The translations under genes were made by a program, and so were the position numbers. Shown piece by piece: positions 35,567 through 44,791 of a stretch of DNA of 64,000 nt; position 1 is the stretch's first letter, and the number at the start of each line of letters is the position of its first letter. The stretch is from Chryseobacterium soldanellicola (lineage in GTDB: Bacteria > Bacteroidota > Bacteroidia > Flavobacteriales > Weeksellaceae): positions 186,001 through 250,000 of the forward strand of contig NZ_FNKL01000004.1 of assembly GCF_900100115.1 (NCBI RefSeq). Direction: 5' to 3'. The notes under the pieces are model-generated. The model worked only from the letters and a program-made list of their open reading frames with translations. It was not told where the DNA came from and did no database searches.

Positions 35567-35783
35567 ATTTGTATTTCAGCTTAAACTTTAAATTGAGAAA
35601 ATAAGTTTGGTGAGACAAAATTCAATGATATAACCTGAAAGATTATTTTAAACTAAAAAGATAAATTTTCGTAAAATATTTTTTTTCCTTATTATTGATA
35701 ATTGAAATCATTTTTTAAAATGTGATAGATTTTAATAATAAAATTTAGTGTTTGTTTTAAAGAATTTTACGATTCAATTTACC

Positions 35784-35945
35784 GACCTAGGAAGTTTTGA
35801 CGTTAAGAAAATTAGAAATTAATCCGTTAAAAAATTCCCACTGTCTGAGCACGAGACGAATTTTCAACCAAAGAAGAAATGTTAAATTCGTGCGAGTTTT
35901 TGGGATTTTAGGAGTAATTTTTAATTTTTAGTCAAAATTTCCAGT
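35784..35945. repeat. nested inverted-repeat element of about 160 bp (MITE-like or structured RNA)
   Basis: The outer arms GGAAGTTTTGAC (35790-35801) and GTCAAAATTTCC (35931-35942) are complementary with one G-T pair, and the flanking AT-rich sequence continues to pair loosely. A middle helix joins AAAATTCCCA (35831-35840) and TGGGATTTT (35901-35909). The inner helix joins ACGAATTT (35856-35863) and AAATTCGT (35884-35891). There is no ORF. It could be a short transposon remnant, an interspersed palindromic repeat or an RNA. Confidence 0.6.
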
Positions 35946-35957
35946 CTTGAACTTTTG

Positions 35958-35983
35958 TTTCTTTTGTTTTAAGACAAAAGAAA
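35958..35983. repeat. short AT-rich hairpin upstream of the DUF2490 gene
   Basis: TTTCTTTTGT (35958-35967) pairs with ACAAAAGAAA (35974-35983). It has no T-run on the expected side, lies about 50 bp before the next start codon and may be the tail of the neighbouring repeat element. Confidence 0.4.
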
Positions 35984-36031
35984 ATTGAATTAATTATTTT
36001 AAACCAAATTTGAAAAAGAAAAAGATAAATT

Positions 36032-36709
36032 ATGAAGATTGTAAGATCATTAGCTGTAATGGTTTTTAGTTTGGCAGCAACAGCATCATTTGCCCAAAAA
36101 AGCGATTTAGGAGCCTGGTACATGTATTTTGGAAACAATAAAATCAGCAAAAAGTTCAATTTACATAACGAAATCCAATACCGTAATTTCAATGCAGGCG
36201 GAGATTTAGAACAGTTGTTGATCCGTACCGGAATTGGATATGATTTAACGGAAAATAATAACAATATATTACTAGGTTACGGATTTATTTTAAGCCGACC
36301 TTACATAAACGGCGAAAAAACTGAAAATATAGAACATCGGATTTTCCAGCAATATATTACGAAACAAAAATTCGGACGTTTCAATCTTCAGCATCGGTAC
36401 AGAATGGAAGAGCGTTTCTTACAGGATGATTTCAGGATGAGATTCCGTTATTTTTTAGGGTTGAATATTCCGATCAATAATAAGGAAATGTTGCCGAAAA
36501 CCTTTTACGGATCTGTTTATAATGAAATCTTTTTGAATTTTGACAGTCCGACATTCGACAGAAACCGGGTTTACGGAGCTTTGGGATATGTGATTAATAA
36601 AAATATGAGAATTGAAGCGGGTTATATGAATCAGATTCAGGAAAACAGAAACCGCGGACAAGTGCAGATTGGCTTTTATAACAATATTCCGTTTACGAAG
36701 AATGATTAA
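36032..36709 (+). CDS. DUF2490 outer-membrane beta-barrel-like protein
   Basis: The 225-residue protein has a signal peptide ending SFAQ and repeated amphipathic beta strands (IQYRNFNAGGDLEQLLIRTG, HRIFQQYITKQKFGRFNLQH, YRMEERFLQDDFRMRFRYFL). These are typical of DUF2490 outer-membrane proteins, which resemble small barrels of unknown role. It stands 108 bp before a bestrophin gene on the same strand. Confidence 0.78.
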   Translation: MKIVRSLAVMVFSLAATASFAQKSDLGAWYMYFGNNKISKKFNLHNEIQYRNFNAGGDLEQLLIRTGIGYDLTENNNNILLGYGFILSRPYINGEKTENIEHRIFQQYITKQKFGRFNLQHRYRMEERFLQDDFRMRFRYFLGLNIPINNKEMLPKTFYGSVYNEIFLNFDSPTFDRNRVYGALGYVINKNMRIEAGYMNQIQENRNRGQVQIGFYNNIPFTKND

Positions 36710-36817
36710 AAAGTGAATTGTCAATTCATTTCATTGGTAATCAAAGTGTAAAAATTCACAGTTCACTCATTGATATTTGACTTTTAATATTTTAAAAACT
36801 TAAAAATCACAACACTC

Positions 36818-37822
36818 ATGCATGCAGGGAAAAAATTTAGCGCCTTAGAATTTATTATCTGGACAAGGAGAAGCATCTATTGTCTGGCTGTATTATCTAC
36901 CATTCCTACAATTTTATATTATTGCGGATGGAAGTTCCTTTCATTTCCGTGGCAGCCGATTGCGATCATGGGAACGGCAGTGGCATTTATCGTTGGGTTT
37001 AAAAACAATGCAAGCTACAGCAGACTTTGGGAAGCCAGACAGATTTATGGTGGAATTATTAATGACAGCCGAAGTTTCGGATATATTTTAAGAGACTCGC
37101 TTTCGACGAAAAATCCGGACAGAGTAAAGGAAATGTTTCTGCGTCATTATGCATGGTTAACCGCGCTTCGTTTTCAGCTTCGTGAATCGAGAGCCTGGGA
37201 AAATATGAAGACGGCACAATATGATGAATATTCCAGAAAATATGATATTCCGGAAAGACATTCAACGATTGAAAATGAATTGAAAAATTACCTTTCAGGA
37301 AACGAACTTCAATATATTATCAGTAAAAAGAACAGAGCGACGCAGTTAATGGCAAGCCAGAGCAAAGTATTGTCCGAAGCTTATGAAAAAGGAGAAATTA
37401 ATGATTTTCAGTGGGCGCAGATCAATCAGCAATTGATAAAGTTTACCGATCATCAGGGAAAAGCCGAGAGAATTAAAAATTTTCCGTATCCGAGAAATTT
37501 TTCTTCAATTACGTCTTATCTTTTGTTGTTATTTATTGTTTTTGTGCCTTTCGGATTATTAAAAGAGTTTGATAAGCTGGGCGACGGAACCGTTGTCGAA
37601 GGTTTTACAATATGGTTTAATATTCCGTTTTCCCTGTTGGTGACCTGGTGTTTCCATACGCTGGACAGTGTTGGTGAAGCCTCTGTCAATCCATTTGAAG
37701 GAAGCCCCAATGATGTTCCGATCACCCAAATCAGCCGGACAATTGAGATTGATATGAGAGATATGCTTGATGAAACCGATCTTCCGCCGGCGATTACTCC
37801 AAAGAATAATATTGTTCTTTAA
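36818..37822 (+). CDS. bestrophin-family ion channel
   Basis: The 334-residue membrane protein belongs to the bestrophin/UPF0187 family, pentameric anion (or in some bacteria cation) channels. Blocks are VGFKNNASYSRLWEARQIY, GGIINDSRSF, and FVPFGLLKEFDKLGDG with the late LDSVGEASVNPFEGSPNDVP. TM helices lie at about 22-42, 47-65, 225-245 and 263-280. The antiporter gene starts 42 bp after its stop, and joint ion or pH balance is a natural guess. Confidence 0.88.
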   Translation: MHAGKKFSALEFIIWTRRSIYCLAVLSTIPTILYYCGWKFLSFPWQPIAIMGTAVAFIVGFKNNASYSRLWEARQIYGGIINDSRSFGYILRDSLSTKNPDRVKEMFLRHYAWLTALRFQLRESRAWENMKTAQYDEYSRKYDIPERHSTIENELKNYLSGNELQYIISKKNRATQLMASQSKVLSEAYEKGEINDFQWAQINQQLIKFTDHQGKAERIKNFPYPRNFSSITSYLLLLFIVFVPFGLLKEFDKLGDGTVVEGFTIWFNIPFSLLVTWCFHTLDSVGEASVNPFEGSPNDVPITQISRTIEIDMRDMLDETDLPPAITPKNNIVL

Positions 37823-37864
37823 ATTATTAATTAAAAAATTAACTTTAATAAAAAATATAAATAA

Positions 37865-39478
37865 ATGATTCACAATTATGTCATAATATCAATCGCGGTG
37901 TTATTGTCAGTGATGATATTGGTAATGATAGGGCAGAAGTTGAAAGTAGCTTACCCGATATTCCTTGTAATTGCAGGGTTATTGATCAGCTTAATTCCCG
38001 GAATGCCCCATATTGAGATAGAACCTGACTTGGTATTTCTGATTTTCCTTCCGCCGATCTTGTTTGAAGCGGCCTGGTTTACCTCATGGCAGGATTTCCA
38101 TAAATGGCGGAAACAGATCTTTTCAATGGCTTTTGGATTGGTTTTTTTAACCTCAATTGTCGTTGCTTATCTTTCATCATCGATCATTCCTGGGTTAACG
38201 GTTGCGATGGGATTTCTGCTGGGAGGAGTAAATTCTCCGCCTGATGCTGTAGCTGCAACCTCTGTTTTAAAGCACATGAAAATTCCCAAAAAAATCACAA
38301 GTATTTTGGAAGGCGAAAGTTTAATCAACGATGCATCGAGTTTAATTGTATTTAAATTTGCTTTGGCAGCCGTTATTTCCGGGCAATTTATTTTCGGAGA
38401 AGCGGTGAAAGATTTTTTCACAATGGCGATCGGCGGAATCGCAGTGGGAGTCGGTTCAGGGCTTTTATTTGGTGCTTTATTGCGTATTATTCCTTCAAAT
38501 TCAAATATTGATACGATTATTACCTTAATTATACCTTATATTATGTACGTCGGCGCGGAACATTTTCATTTTTCCGGTGTTCTGGCGGTTGTTTCGGGAG
38601 GTTTGCTGATGTCTTATAATTCACATTGCTATCTGAGCCATACCTCAAGAATCCAGTCGGGAAATGTCTGGAGCGTTCTGATATTTTTGATGAATACGAT
38701 CATTTTTATTCTTATCGGTCTTGAATTGCCGATTGTGGTCGCTGCAATGAAAGATTATACCATTTCAGAAGGTATTTTTTACAGTGTAGTGATCGGCGGG
38801 GCCATTATCGGAACAAGAATTCTCTACAGTTACGCCCTGATGTATTTCCCTCGACTCTGTTCAAAAGAATTACGGTTAAAGGTCCCAAAACCCGATTGGC
38901 GTGAGCCGTTTATCATCAGTTTTGCAGCGATGAGAGGCGTGGTTTCACTGGCGGCGGCATTGTCTATTCCTGCATTTTTACCGAATGGAGAGGCATTTCC
39001 GCATCGTAACATTATTTTATTTGTAACCTTTGTCATCATTTTAATTACACTTGTTGGCCAGGGATTGCTTTTAGCTCCGATTTTAAAATTTTTAAAAATA
39101 AGTGATGCCGGAAGCGAGCTGCCTGAAGAAAAGCAGGAAGTGATTTTAATGAGAAAATTAAAAGAAACCGCTTTACAGAAATTAGAAACCGATTTTTCTG
39201 AATTGGCAAAAACAAACAGCCTCGTTCAGCATCAGAAACATAAGCTGGAAAACGAAATGATGATGATGGCAGACAAAGCCCAATGTATGGCTTCTACAGG
39301 GGATTACGTAACGGCAATGAATGAAAATAAAGACGTTTTGAGACAGGTTATTCAGGCACAGAGAAACGAACTTCACCGCATGAAACGTGAGAAAATATTT
39401 GACGATCATGTCATGAGAACCATCGAAATGCAGCTGGATTTTGATGAAGCAAAAATTACAGGATTTACACACGGATAA
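37865..39478 (+). CDS. Na+/H+ antiporter, CPA1 family
   Basis: This 537-residue monovalent cation/proton antiporter has about 12 TM helices in its first 400 residues. Family blocks are present: FLIFLPPILFEAAWFTSW, GVNSPPDAVAATSVLKHM (ion-site Asp), LEGESLINDASSLIVFK (ND pair) and FAAMRGVVSLAAALSIP (conserved Arg). A long cytoplasmic tail (about 415-537) is helical and Glu/Lys-rich and may regulate activity. It is in operon with a bestrophin channel. Confidence 0.92.
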   Translation: MIHNYVIISIAVLLSVMILVMIGQKLKVAYPIFLVIAGLLISLIPGMPHIEIEPDLVFLIFLPPILFEAAWFTSWQDFHKWRKQIFSMAFGLVFLTSIVVAYLSSSIIPGLTVAMGFLLGGVNSPPDAVAATSVLKHMKIPKKITSILEGESLINDASSLIVFKFALAAVISGQFIFGEAVKDFFTMAIGGIAVGVGSGLLFGALLRIIPSNSNIDTIITLIIPYIMYVGAEHFHFSGVLAVVSGGLLMSYNSHCYLSHTSRIQSGNVWSVLIFLMNTIIFILIGLELPIVVAAMKDYTISEGIFYSVVIGGAIIGTRILYSYALMYFPRLCSKELRLKVPKPDWREPFIISFAAMRGVVSLAAALSIPAFLPNGEAFPHRNIILFVTFVIILITLVGQGLLLAPILKFLKISDAGSELPEEKQEVILMRKLKETALQKLETDFSELAKTNSLVQHQKHKLENEMMMMADKAQCMASTGDYVTAMNENKDVLRQVIQAQRNELHRMKREKIFDDHVMRTIEMQLDFDEAKITGFTHG

Positions 39479-39581
39479 AATTTTTAATTAAGTAATTAAA
39501 ATTATTTAAAGATATTTTTTTAAATTAACCTATTGATTGTAAGCCTAATATCTAACGTCTAATTTCTAATATCTGTTTTAA

Positions 39582-40007
39582 ATGAGTATTCCTATCATTG
39601 TTCAGTACAAAGTAAATGCTCCGATTGAAAAAGTCTGGAAGGCATTGACCGATAAAAGCGAAATGAAATCATGGTATTTTGATATTCCTGATTTTGAGCT
39701 GGAAGTCGGAAAACAGTTTAATTTTTATGAGCCGGGAGATGCCCACAAGTACCATCATCAGGGAGAAGTACTGGAAATAATTCCGAATAAAAAGTTTAAG
39801 CATAGATGGTCTTATCCGGAATTTTCAGAAGAAAAAACAACCGTAACCTGGGAATTAACAGAACAGGAAGGCGGAACTGTCATCACTTTAATTCATGAAA
39901 ATATTGATAATCTGAAAGATTTAGGTGAAAATTTTTCAAGAAAAAGCTTTGCAGAAGGCTGGAACGGAATCATCAACCAAAGTCTGAAACCTTATCTGGA
40001 AAAATAG
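39582..40007 (+). CDS. SRPBCC/AHSA1-like protein
   Basis: The 141-residue protein has the AHSA1/SRPBCC fold: VQYKVNAPIEKVWKALTDKS at the start, FNFYEPGDAHKYHHQGEVLE, TTVTWELTEQEGGTVITLIH and the C-terminal helix FAEGWNGIINQSLKPYLEK. The family name comes from the Hsp90 activator Aha1, but bacterial members mostly bind small hydrophobic molecules. A VOC protein gene follows after 5 bp, the same SRPBCC/VOC pairing as at 34069-35507. Confidence 0.85.
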   Translation: MSIPIIVQYKVNAPIEKVWKALTDKSEMKSWYFDIPDFELEVGKQFNFYEPGDAHKYHHQGEVLEIIPNKKFKHRWSYPEFSEEKTTVTWELTEQEGGTVITLIHENIDNLKDLGENFSRKSFAEGWNGIINQSLKPYLEK

Positions 40008-40012
40008 GAGCT

Positions 40013-40396
40013 ATGTCAAAATATACTTTCCTTCGGCCGGTTCTCTGGACCCAAAATTTAGATGAAACCATCGGATTTTATACTCATATTCTGGGTTTTA
40101 CGCTTTTAGGAAGAAATGACAACTGGCAGTGGGCTTCTTTGAAAAAAGATGATATTCAGATCATGCTGTCAAAGCCTAATAAGCACGAAAAGTTTGAAGG
40201 AATCAGCTTTACGGGTTCATTTTATTTTAATGTTGAAAAGGTTGATGAGCTTTGGGAAAATCTGAAAACAAAGGCAAAAATCTGCTATGAAATCGAGACT
40301 TTTGAATGGGAAATGAGGGAGTTCGCGATCTATGACAACAACGGTTATATATTACAATTTGGTGAACCTGTAAATGAAATTAGCAAAGCGGAATAA
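40013..40396 (+). CDS. VOC-fold protein (bleomycin-resistance-like)
   Basis: The 127-residue protein shows LRPVLWTQNLDETIGFYTH, LLGRNDNWQWASLKKDDIQ and EMREFAIYDNNGYILQFGEP, a standard VOC pattern. It is in tight operon with the SRPBCC gene before it and may bind a toxic compound or act on a small substrate. No substrate can be stated. Confidence 0.8.
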   Translation: MSKYTFLRPVLWTQNLDETIGFYTHILGFTLLGRNDNWQWASLKKDDIQIMLSKPNKHEKFEGISFTGSFYFNVEKVDELWENLKTKAKICYEIETFEWEMREFAIYDNNGYILQFGEPVNEISKAE

Positions 40397-40432
40397 AATT
40401 TGCTATTTTTGGGGAAATATTTTAGAAATTCA

Positions 40433-41455
40433 ATGAAGAAAAATATAATAATTGGTTTTGCTGCTATTTTGATGTTGGCATCTTGTAATAAGGATGAAAA
40501 AATCCTGAATACTTTGAATGATTATAACAATTCTATGGAAGAAAAAGGCTATCATTTCGGTGATAAACTGGCGCTTCCTAAAGAAGTTACAGACAATGCA
40601 GAAAGTATCTCGATCAGCTTTGGTGACAAGGAAACCTCAAGTTTGACAGTTGATCCTAAATTTTTTACGTTAGGAGACAACGCAGTTACTTTTAACATCA
40701 AAACAAAAGGTGGTGAAACACTGAATCAGGACGCAACCATCAATGTTTTTGCAAAAAATCCTGAAAAAAATATTTCTTACGAAATCGTTTCCGAATATCC
40801 TCATGATCCTAAAAACTTCGTACAGGGCTTCCAGATTGAAGGAAATACGATCTACGAAAGTGACGGACAAAACGGAGCTTCTCAGATTTTAAAATATACA
40901 TTGGGGACAACAACACCGCTTGCTTCTACAAAACAGGCTCAGGAAGATTTTTCTGAAGGAAGCACAATTGTGGATGATAAAGTATATCAATTAACCTGGC
41001 AGAGCAAAAAGGGTTATGTTTATGATAAAAATTCATTAAAATTATTATCCGAATTTGCATATCCGAATGTGCTTGGAGAAGGTTGGGGATTAACATACGA
41101 CGGAAAAAATCTGATCGCTTCAGACGGAAGTAAATTATTATATTTCCTTGATCCGAAAAACCCTTCAAAACTGGTTAAATACATCGCTGTAGCAGGAAGT
41201 AAGCAAGCGTACGATCAATTGAATGAGCTGGAATTCCATAACGGGTTTATTTATGCAAACGTTTGGCAAAAACCAACTATTTTAAAGATCGATCCGGCAA
41301 CAGGAGAAGTCGTAGGAACATTTGACTTTACAGAATTAACCAAGAAAAACACAAAAGGAAGTGATGATGTTTTAAACGGAATTACTTTTAAAGGTGATAA
41401 TATGCTGGTAACCGGTAAAAACTGGTCAAAAATTTATGAAGTTGCCGTTAAATAG
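40433..41455 (+). CDS. glutaminyl-peptide cyclotransferase-like lipoprotein
   Basis: The start at 40433 gives a 340-residue lipoprotein (MKKNIIIGFAAILMLASC). An Ig-like front (about 25-115) is followed by a five-bladed propeller of the PF05096 glutamine cyclotransferase family: DPKNFVQGFQIEGNTIYESD, FSEGSTIVDDKVYQLTWQSK, NELEFHNGFIYANVWQKPT. These enzymes form pyroglutamate at the N-terminus of proteins with Gln. Many Bacteroidota exported proteins start with Gln after signal cleavage, as do several in this window, which suits a periplasmic maturation role. Confidence 0.88.
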   Translation: MKKNIIIGFAAILMLASCNKDEKILNTLNDYNNSMEEKGYHFGDKLALPKEVTDNAESISISFGDKETSSLTVDPKFFTLGDNAVTFNIKTKGGETLNQDATINVFAKNPEKNISYEIVSEYPHDPKNFVQGFQIEGNTIYESDGQNGASQILKYTLGTTTPLASTKQAQEDFSEGSTIVDDKVYQLTWQSKKGYVYDKNSLKLLSEFAYPNVLGEGWGLTYDGKNLIASDGSKLLYFLDPKNPSKLVKYIAVAGSKQAYDQLNELEFHNGFIYANVWQKPTILKIDPATGEVVGTFDFTELTKKNTKGSDDVLNGITFKGDNMLVTGKNWSKIYEVAVK

Positions 41456-41543
41456 TTAAAAATTTAAAGCGATTTCTATTTAACAAAATAAAAGTATTAA
41501 ATTGGTAGCGTTCCTTTGGAGCGCTATCTTTAGTAAAAATAAT

Positions 41544-42521
41544 TTGAGATTATTTCAGTTCATAATAATTTTCTTTTTCTGCTCGATGTATGCGCAGAAA
41601 GCCCTTCCGTTAGACACTTTGAAGCTAAAGGAAGCCAGAGATATGCTCGCGGACGATTACGGAAATTTATACATTTACAAAAACAAGGATTTCAGTTTTA
41701 CCAAATATGATTCCTTAGGAAAACAGCTGGGAAAAATGATGCTGACGGTTCCGTATAAAATTCAGGGTGTACAAAACCCGTTAAGCGTGCCTTTATTTTC
41801 TGAAAATGCTCAGGAATTAAAGTTTGTAGATCAGAATCTTAATGAAATTCAGAAAGTTGATTTTAAGCAGAAATTCGGTTTCATCAAAATGACCTATGCA
41901 GAAGATCTTCAGCAGATCTGGCTGCTTGATGAAAGTTCTAAACGTTTGATTCAATATAACTTCAGGAATGATACAACGATTAATTCTTATCCTTTTGATG
42001 CGAGTTTTGATGATTTAACGGATCTTTTGGTCTTTGAAAATAAAATTTATATTCTGACGAAAAAGAATATCAGAGTTTATACTTTTAAATTTGAAAAAAT
42101 CTTTGAAGCCGAGATCGAAAACGGAAAACGCTTCAGAAGGGAAAACGAATTTATTTTGGTGATTACCAATAATTCTATTATAAAATATGTTCCTGAAAAA
42201 GGAATGGTGAAAATTTTTCAAGATCCGGATGCGCAAATTGTGGATAAAAATACGCTTGCATATTTTGAAATCAAAGCGAACAAACTTTATCTTTACAACC
42301 TCGAAAACAATAAAGAAACTGAACCACACGCAGAATCCGGGCCTGAGCAAAAAAGTACAGAAAAGCCAGTAGATAAACCAGAAGAAAAAAAGGTTGAACC
42401 TACAGAAATGCCGATCGAAAAAGAGGTGGAAACCAGACAGAATTCTGGCGAAAAACCTGCAGACAGTACATTGGAAAAGCTGATTGAGGATAGCTCGGAA
42501 GTTCAGAAAGTGGGAATTTAG
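41544..42521 (+). CDS. exported beta-propeller-like protein with a charged Pro/Glu/Lys tail
   Basis: The start is uncertain. A TTG at 41544 gives a clean signal peptide (RLFQFIIIFFFCSMYAQ); a TTG at 41502 also keeps the frame. The mature part (about 20-265) repeats short strand pairs (DDYGNLYIYKNKDFSFTKYD, LQQIWLLDESSKRLIQYNF, DLLVFENKIYILTKKNIRVY) and looks like a propeller. The last 60 residues are low-complexity with EKPVDKPEEKKVEP. I do not recognise a family. It precedes the deoxynucleoside kinase by 38 bp, so the two may share a transcript. Confidence 0.6.
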   Translation: MRLFQFIIIFFFCSMYAQKALPLDTLKLKEARDMLADDYGNLYIYKNKDFSFTKYDSLGKQLGKMMLTVPYKIQGVQNPLSVPLFSENAQELKFVDQNLNEIQKVDFKQKFGFIKMTYAEDLQQIWLLDESSKRLIQYNFRNDTTINSYPFDASFDDLTDLLVFENKIYILTKKNIRVYTFKFEKIFEAEIENGKRFRRENEFILVITNNSIIKYVPEKGMVKIFQDPDAQIVDKNTLAYFEIKANKLYLYNLENNKETEPHAESGPEQKSTEKPVDKPEEKKVEPTEMPIEKEVETRQNSGEKPADSTLEKLIEDSSEVQKVGI

Positions 42522-42559
42522 TACTTTTCATTATTATCAGAAACACTTAAAGGATAAAT

Positions 42560-43174
42560 ATGCATATTGCAGTTACAGGAAATATTGGGGCAGGGAAAAC
42601 TACGTTAACGACCATGCTTTCAAAACATTACGGATGGGATGCTCAGTTTGAAGATGTAGATCACAACCCTTATCTCGAAGATTTTTATGCGGATATGAGC
42701 AAGTGGAGCTTTGCTTTGCAGATCTATTTCCTGGGGAGCCGTTTTCGTCAGGTCAAAGAGATCAGAGAGAGCGGAAAAAGTGTCATTCAGGATCGTACGA
42801 TTTATGAAGATGCCCATATTTTTGCAGAAAACCTGAATGATATGAATCTGCTTTCTGACAGGGATTTTAAAAATTACGCTGCAGTATTTGATTTGATGAA
42901 ATCTTTCGTTTCAGCACCGGATCTGTTGATTTATCTTAAATCTGATGTGCCGAATCTGGTCAAAAAAATTTACAAAAGAGGAAGGGAATATGAAGCGTCA
43001 ATCAGCATTGAATACCTTTCAAAATTAAATCAGAAATACGAAAAATGGATTTCAAATTACACAGAAGGAAAATTGTTGATCATCGAAGTTGACGATTTGG
43101 ATTTTGTTGAAAAACCGGAAGATTTTGGCATTATCTTAGAAAAAATAGAAGTAGAATTGAATGGATTGTTTTAA
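42560..43174 (+). CDS. deoxynucleoside kinase
   Basis: The 204-residue enzyme phosphorylates deoxynucleosides for salvage. P-loop GNIGAGKTT (about 7-15), the substrate-side motif QDRTIYEDAHIFA (Asp-Arg) and a LID-like RGREYE segment are in the usual order. Length fits the dNK/dGK family. Which deoxynucleosides it prefers cannot be read. It stands alone apart from the upstream propeller-like gene. Confidence 0.92.
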   Translation: MHIAVTGNIGAGKTTLTTMLSKHYGWDAQFEDVDHNPYLEDFYADMSKWSFALQIYFLGSRFRQVKEIRESGKSVIQDRTIYEDAHIFAENLNDMNLLSDRDFKNYAAVFDLMKSFVSAPDLLIYLKSDVPNLVKKIYKRGREYEASISIEYLSKLNQKYEKWISNYTEGKLLIIEVDDLDFVEKPEDFGIILEKIEVELNGLF

Positions 43175-43261
43175 CAATTATTTATTATAAATTAAAGTTC
43201 GCGTAACCTGTTTTCTTCCTAAATTTGTTAAGATCAAGTTTAATTTTTAAAATAGCTAAAA

Positions 43262-43612
43262 ATGTTGGTTAAAGTTTTACATAACGGAAATTGCTCAAAA
43301 TCAAATGCTGTATTGGAGTATTTGGATGAGAATGGTGTTCCGTTTGAAATTATCAACATGATTGATGATCCTTTAAGTGTTTTGGAATTGAAAACAGTTC
43401 TGAAAAAGCTTAATCAGAGTGTATTTCACATTATCCGAAAGACAGAAAAGCTGTATATGGATAATTTTGCGAATAAAAATTTTTCAGAAGAAGAATGGAT
43501 TAAAATTTTATCGGAAAATCCTTCTTTAATTCAAAGGCCGATATTGATAAAAGGTTCGGTAGCAATGTTGGGAAGACCAATTGAAAATGTGAAATTTTTT
43601 ATTGAGAAATAA
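43262..43612 (+). CDS. ArsC/Spx-family protein
   Basis: The 116-residue thioredoxin-fold protein belongs to the arsenate reductase family. The catalytic-type Cys lies in GNCSKSN (about 10-16), with Arg in the IQRPILIKG block. No other ars genes are near, so a housekeeping redox or Spx-like function is as likely as arsenate reduction. A terminator follows at 43637. Confidence 0.85.
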   Translation: MLVKVLHNGNCSKSNAVLEYLDENGVPFEIINMIDDPLSVLELKTVLKKLNQSVFHIIRKTEKLYMDNFANKNFSEEEWIKILSENPSLIQRPILIKGSVAMLGRPIENVKFFIEK

Positions 43613-43636
43613 TTCAGGCATTAAAAATATAAACTA

Positions 43637-43664
43637 AAAAGTCAGCATTGCGCTGACTTTTTTG
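43637..43664. terminator. bidirectional terminator between convergent genes
   Basis: AAAAGTCAGC (43637-43646) and GCTGACTTTT (43652-43661) form a 10-bp stem with a 5-nt loop, with T-rich sequence on both ends. It separates the ArsC-like gene from the DUF493 gene. Confidence 0.85.
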
Positions 43665-43668
43665 ATTA

Positions 43669-43974
43669 CTATAAAAGAATTACGCCTTCTATTTTTGCGA
43701 CTTCTTTATAAATATTTACCACCTGATTAGCATCTAAAACAAATGCGTTGATATTGCAGGCTGTATATTTTCCGTTTTTACTTTCGCGGTTTCCTAATGT
43801 AAATTTAATACCGTCAAAAACCCTGTAAATCTCAGTAAGTTTTGATTGATCGGTCGGAATGATAAACTTAAATAAATAATCCTCAGGAAAATCGTGGTGA
43901 TCTTCCAGTTTCTCCCTCAGAGAATTGTAAAAATCCTCGGGGCTTGCATGTTGATTTCCTTGTAATATATCCAT
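43669..43974 (-). CDS. DUF493 (YbeD-like) protein
   Basis: The 101-residue protein has the DUF493 pattern (FYNSLREKLEDHHDFPEDYL, FKFIIPTDQSK, SKNGKYTACNINAFVLDANQ, VNIYKEVAKIEGVILL). The E. coli relative YbeD has an ACT-like fold and unknown role. It lies 41 bp from the DUF4197 gene on the same strand. Confidence 0.8.
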   Translation of the reverse strand: MDILQGNQHASPEDFYNSLREKLEDHHDFPEDYLFKFIIPTDQSKLTEIYRVFDGIKFTLGNRESKNGKYTACNINAFVLDANQVVNIYKEVAKIEGVILL

Positions 43975-44015
43975 TTACAAATTTTAAATTATATATAAAT
44001 ATAACGAAATTTTTT

Positions 44016-44693
44016 CTATTTTCCAAGTGGTCCCAGCAACGACTTAGAGTTCTGAATTTCGTAATCTTCGATAATATTAAACAGCCCGTTTACCAGCTGT
44101 TCAGAAGCCATCTGGCTTAATCCACCTGCATTCAGATTGTTGTTTCCGCCTCCTAAAAGATTTCCCAATAAATTACTTCCTGACAACGCGGTGTTGATGG
44201 TTTTAACAATACCATATTGGTTCAGTTGCTCATCTACTTTTGGAGCGATTGCGGCAATCAGCTGTTGTGATGTTTTTTCTTTTAATATTTTTGTTGCGGT
44301 ACCTTTTTCCCCCTGTATAATCCTTGTAACATCTTGTGCATTTAGGCTGTTTACGGCATTTTGCAGGATTGGTTTTGAGATATTAACAGTGTAAGAAGCT
44401 GCCTGCGCAATATATTCCCTTTCTTTTGCCACAAGAGAAGGTGAAACTTTTTCCAGCATCGTGTTGATCTCTCTCAATTGTTTAGGTAACGCTTTATCGA
44501 CCAAATTATTTTGTAGAAAAGCATCTTTATTGCTATAAATTCCCATGCCTTTATCAATACCGTTCAGTAAGAATTTTTTAATAATTGACAGGCCCAAATC
44601 TGTGGTTGCCAGAGTAGTGCAAGAATGCATCGTGGTATTAATGACTGCTCCGGTACCTATAACGAAGGCTGCCGCAATGATATATTTTTTCAT
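44016..44693 (-). CDS. DUF4197 exported protein
   Basis: The start at 44693 gives a 225-residue protein with MKKYIIAAAFVIGTGAVINT and a Cys at residue 25 that may be a lipobox (MHSC). The body is helical and matches DUF4197: LSIIKKFLLNGIDKGMGIYS, LPKQLREINTMLEKVSPSLV, EQLNQYGIVKTINTALSG. The function of the family is not settled. It diverges from the SusC gene with about 220 bp between. Confidence 0.8.
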   Translation of the reverse strand: MKKYIIAAAFVIGTGAVINTTMHSCTTLATTDLGLSIIKKFLLNGIDKGMGIYSNKDAFLQNNLVDKALPKQLREINTMLEKVSPSLVAKEREYIAQAASYTVNISKPILQNAVNSLNAQDVTRIIQGEKGTATKILKEKTSQQLIAAIAPKVDEQLNQYGIVKTINTALSGSNLLGNLLGGGNNNLNAGGLSQMASEQLVNGLFNIIEDYEIQNSKSLLGPLGK

Positions 44694-44791
44694 TTGATTT
44701 GACTTAATTGTTGATATTCCCAATTGTACGCCAAATTTAGAAGGATTATTTTTAATTAACAAAAAGTTAAAAAATTTATAGTAAATTAACA

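Larger units (their letters stand above)
35508..36031. other. 524-bp intergenic gap with a terminator and nested inverted repeats
   Basis: No gene is seen. The gap holds the terminator at 35535-35566, an AT-rich middle, the nested structured element at 35784-35945 and a further hairpin at 35958-35983. The last 30 bp before the DUF2490 gene carry its start region. Confidence 0.5.

Noticed and set aside
43262..43612. Arsenic resistance cluster
   Set aside because: Only one ArsC/Spx-like gene is present. No ArsB, Acr3, ArsM or ArsR gene lies near it.
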